NCBI GenBank assembly: GCA_003131665.1
Contig: PKWA01000115.1
Coordinates: forward strand, 3,448-12,222
Source of the DNA: Acidimicrobiaceae bacterium
Lineage (GTDB): Bacteria; Actinomycetota; Acidimicrobiia; Acidimicrobiales; RAAP-2
Reading direction: 5' to 3'
Length of the DNA stretch: 8,775 nucleotides
Every line of letters starts with the position of its first letter. The stretch's first letter is position 1. Shown one piece after another: positions 6,501-8,775 of this stretch. Made by a program: the position numbers and the translations under genes. A model generated the notes under the pieces. The model did no database searches, had not been told where the DNA came from, and was given only the letters and a program-made list of their open reading frames with translations.

Positions 6501-7745
6501 ATGACGCTTTCATGGCTCGATGCGCTGTACGCGTTCGCTGCAGCGACCGCGGTCGCTGCGCTGCTGACGCCGCTGACGATGCGCCTCGCGCTCGCGATCG
6601 GCGCGGTCGATCGGCCGAATGAACGCGGCCTGGCCTCGCGCTCAACGCCGCTGCTCGGCGGTCTCGCGATCTTCGCCGCGGTGCTCGTCGCGGGACTGCT
6701 GTGGCTGCCGGGCCTGACGCGTCCCGTTTACCACCACGGCGCGCTGATCGCCGACGCGGTGCATTGGCACGGCGTTCTGCTTGCCGCCGCGGTGATCACG
6801 CTCGTCGGTGCGATCGACGACCGCTTCCCACTTCACCCGCTCGTCAAGCTCCTCGGTCAGATCGCCGCCGCGGTCGTCGCCGAGCAGTACGGCGTGGTGG
6901 TTCGCGAGATCACGCTGCCGCTGTTCGGAGCCCTCCATTTTCCGAATGCCGGGCCGACGCTGAGCGTCATCTGGCTCGTGGCGATGATGAACGTCGTCAA
7001 CTTCTCCGACGGCGTCGACGGTTTGGCGGCGGGTGTCTGCGCGATCATCGCCGCGGCGCTGGCCGTGATCGCGTTCGACCTGGGCCGCCAGGAGCCGGGC
7101 GTGCTCGCGGCGCTCACCGCGGGCGCGGCGCTCGGCTTTCTGATCTACAACTTTCCGCCGGCATCGAGCTTCATGGGCGATTGCGGGGCGCAGCTGCTGG
7201 GCCTCCTGATGGGCGTGATCACCGTGGAGGCGGCGGTCAAGACGGAGGCGGTCGTGTCGTTCGTGCTACCTCTGATCCTGCTGGCCGTGCCGTTCCTTGA
7301 CACGACGTTCGTGGTGCTCAAGCGCATGAAGTACCGCCAGCCGATCTACCGGCCCGACAGCGAGCACTTTCACCATCGCATGGCTCGCATCGGTTTCTCC
7401 AACAGGCGCACGATCGCCTACCTGTACGCCTGGACGCTGATGCTCGCCGGCGTGGCGCTCGCGCTCGGCTTCATCCCGTACAAGACGAACACGTACAGGC
7501 ACCACATTGCCACCGGCCACTACCACCTCGGCTGGAGCGTCGTGATGGGCGCGATCCTGCTGATCGCAGCGGTCGCGAGCGTATACCTCGTCTACGTGCT
7601 TGAGATCTTCAAGTTCAAGAGCCTGCGCACGGTCCAGCTACGCGCGGTCGACCCTGAAACCACCGAGCACGAGATCGTCGCGAGCGTCGAGCGCGACATC
7701 GAGACCGGTGAGTTCGACGCGGTGAGCGGTAGGGACCGCGAGTGA
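6501..7745 (+). CDS. WecA/MraY-superfamily polyprenyl-phosphate sugar-1-phosphate transferase
   Basis: Integral membrane enzyme that moves a sugar-1-phosphate, typically GlcNAc-1-phosphate from UDP-GlcNAc, onto undecaprenyl or decaprenyl phosphate, the first lipid-linked step of cell-wall polysaccharide synthesis. It has 414 residues with about ten hydrophobic segments. Superfamily motifs in order: VDRPNERG (36-43), the aspartate pair AIDDR (104-108), NFSDGVDGLAAG (167-178), FMGDCGAQLLG (224-234), PFLDT (264-268) and SEHFHHRM (287-294), which corresponds to the HIHH motif of WecA/TagO. All proposed catalytic aspartates are present. A hydrophilic, acidic tail of about 45 residues follows the last membrane segment. 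ATG 6501 is the only upstream choice because an in-frame stop lies at 6471, but no clear ribosome binding site precedes it. The stop overlaps the next start (GTGA). WecA-like is more likely than MraY because of the HFHH motif; the acceptor and sugar are inferred. Confidence 0.9.
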   Translation: MTLSWLDALYAFAAATAVAALLTPLTMRLALAIGAVDRPNERGLASRSTPLLGGLAIFAAVLVAGLLWLPGLTRPVYHHGALIADAVHWHGVLLAAAVITLVGAIDDRFPLHPLVKLLGQIAAAVVAEQYGVVVREITLPLFGALHFPNAGPTLSVIWLVAMMNVVNFSDGVDGLAAGVCAIIAAALAVIAFDLGRQEPGVLAALTAGAALGFLIYNFPPASSFMGDCGAQLLGLLMGVITVEAAVKTEAVVSFVLPLILLAVPFLDTTFVVLKRMKYRQPIYRPDSEHFHHRMARIGFSNRRTIAYLYAWTLMLAGVALALGFIPYKTNTYRHHIATGHYHLGWSVVMGAILLIAAVASVYLVYVLEIFKFKSLRTVQLRAVDPETTEHEIVASVERDIETGEFDAVSGRDRE

Positions 7746-8775
7746 CGCTCCGCTCCAGCGCCGCCGTCGGTGAGCGCGGTCTCACCCGGGTCGAGCGGTC
7801 ACTGTTCGCACTGGTTCTGGCGCTCACGGTGCTCGCCGGGGTCGGACGCTATGTCGGTGGCATCCCGCACGTCATCGCCTTCATCCTGGCGGCGCTCGCC
7901 CTCGCCGGTCTGGCCTGGACTGTCTCCTTCTCAACCGAGCAGATAGGTATGCGCTACGGCCCCGCGGTCACAGGCACGCTGCAGTCGACCGTCGGCAATC
8001 TGCCCGAATTCTTCGTCGTGATATTCGCGCTGCAGGCGCATGACACGACGGTTGCCGAGACGGCGCTGATCGGGTCGATCCTCGTCAACGCGCTGCTGGT
8101 GCTCGGCATGGTCCTGATCGCCGGGGCGCGCCAGGCGCCCGACGGCCTGATGCGCTTCAGCCAACGCCTGCCGAACGACACCGCCACGCTGCTGCTCGCG
8201 TCGTCGCTGACAATCGTGCTGGTCGGCGTCGTGACGTCTTCGCATGGCGCAGCGAGCCATCACGTCGAGACGATCTCGATCGTCGGTGCGGCCGTGCTGC
8301 TGGTCGTCTACTCGATCTGGATGCGTAGCTACATCCGCTCCGATCAACCGCCGTCGCCGGAGGTCGGTGACCAGGCGCAGTCAGCACATGCCGTAGAGCC
8401 GGCATGCATCAAGCTGAAGACGGCGCTGACCCTGCTGGTCGCCGCCGGTGTCGGCTCGGCCTTCGTGTCGGACTGGTTCGTCAACGCGCTCGAGCCGACG
8501 ATCCACCTGCTGCACATCTCGCAGGCCTTCGCGGGAATCGTGATCGTCGCGATCGCGGGCAACGCGGTTGAGAACGTCGCCGGCCTGGTGCTCGCCTCAA
8601 AGGGGCGCTCGGACCTCGCGATCTCGGTGGTCAAGAACTCGGTCGCGCAGATCGCCGCGTTCCTCTTCCCCGCGCTCGTGCTGATCTCGTTCGCGACCGG
8701 AACGGCGCTGACCTTCGCGCTGCCGCCGATCTACATCGGCGCGCTCGCGATCACCGCGATCGTCGTCTGGCAGGT
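7742..8775 (+). CDS. cax: Calcium/proton exchanger (CaCA superfamily, CAX type), 3' end cut
   Basis: Inner-membrane antiporter expected to export Ca2+ (or a similar cation) in exchange for protons. From GTG 7742 the frame stays open for 344 codons to the window edge. Two related halves are visible, each with the superfamily's signature: GNLPE at 85-89 within a TVGNLPEFFVVIFAL helix, and GNAVE at 273-277 within a VAIAGNAVENVAGLVLA helix; the glutamates are the cation-binding residues in this family. A hydrophilic, partly acidic loop (about 200-222) separates the halves. About ten hydrophobic segments are seen. Family members are about 350-370 residues, so only a short C-terminal piece is missing. 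The start is set by GTGA overlap with the upstream transferase stop; the first 20 residues are polar and precede the first membrane helix. Codon use is CTG/CGC-rich like the gene before it. Confidence 0.92.
   Translation, partial: MTLRSSAAVGERGLTRVERSLFALVLALTVLAGVGRYVGGIPHVIAFILAALALAGLAWTVSFSTEQIGMRYGPAVTGTLQSTVGNLPEFFVVIFALQAHDTTVAETALIGSILVNALLVLGMVLIAGARQAPDGLMRFSQRLPNDTATLLLASSLTIVLVGVVTSSHGAASHHVETISIVGAAVLLVVYSIWMRSYIRSDQPPSPEVGDQAQSAHAVEPACIKLKTALTLLVAAGVGSAFVSDWFVNALEPTIHLLHISQAFAGIVIVAIAGNAVENVAGLVLASKGRSDLAISVVKNSVAQIAAFLFPALVLISFATGTALTFALPPIYIGALAITAIVVWQ

Noticed and set aside
6484..6504. Six-codon ATG frame ending across the start of the WecA-like gene (possible leader peptide)
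   Set aside because: No ribosome binding site and very short; a chance ATG is the simpler explanation.

Overview
The window looks like high-GC actinobacterial DNA, probably from an environmental sample. This rests on the GC-rich coding sequence, frequent GTG starts, GTGA stop/start overlaps and the gene content. It is densely coding: no gene-free stretch is longer than about 145 bases. I found no tRNA, rRNA, CRISPR array, insertion sequence or phage gene.

Left part, minus strand (positions 1-4534): a three-gene operon running right to left. It encodes an acyl-CoA carboxylase carboxyltransferase (beta) subunit, a biotin carboxylase/biotin carrier (alpha) subunit, and an AtuA-family (DUF1446) protein cut by the left edge. 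The beta and alpha genes overlap by GTGA, and the AtuA gene starts two bases after the alpha stop, so the three are very probably co-translated. The carboxylase is of the 3-methylcrotonyl-CoA/geranyl-CoA class. With an AtuA-like partner, a role in breaking down branched acyl-CoAs (leucine, acyclic terpenes or related isoprenoids) is the best guess.

Middle, plus strand: a 142-bp divergent intergenic region contains a perfect 6-bp inverted repeat in front of rpiB (ribose-5-phosphate isomerase B). Four bases after rpiB comes glyA (serine hydroxymethyltransferase). This pair serves central carbon and one-carbon metabolism.

Right part, plus strand: a membrane polyprenyl-phosphate sugar-1-phosphate transferase of the WecA/MraY superfamily, overlapped by GTGA by a calcium/proton exchanger that runs off the right edge.

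The most important observation is a sharp change of codon use inside glyA, near positions 5860-5960. Leucine TTG is common and CTG rare before it; CTG is common and TTG rare after it. AGC serine codons and CGC-dominated arginine also appear only after it. The genes to the left share the first style and the two genes to the right share the second. The break falls in or just before one of the most conserved blocks of the enzyme. This is what either a chimeric assembly joining two actinobacteria at glyA, or a real homologous recombination/transfer event, would look like. Until that is resolved, the left 5.9 kb and right 2.8 kb should not be assumed to come from one organism. I did not find a convincing new biological system.
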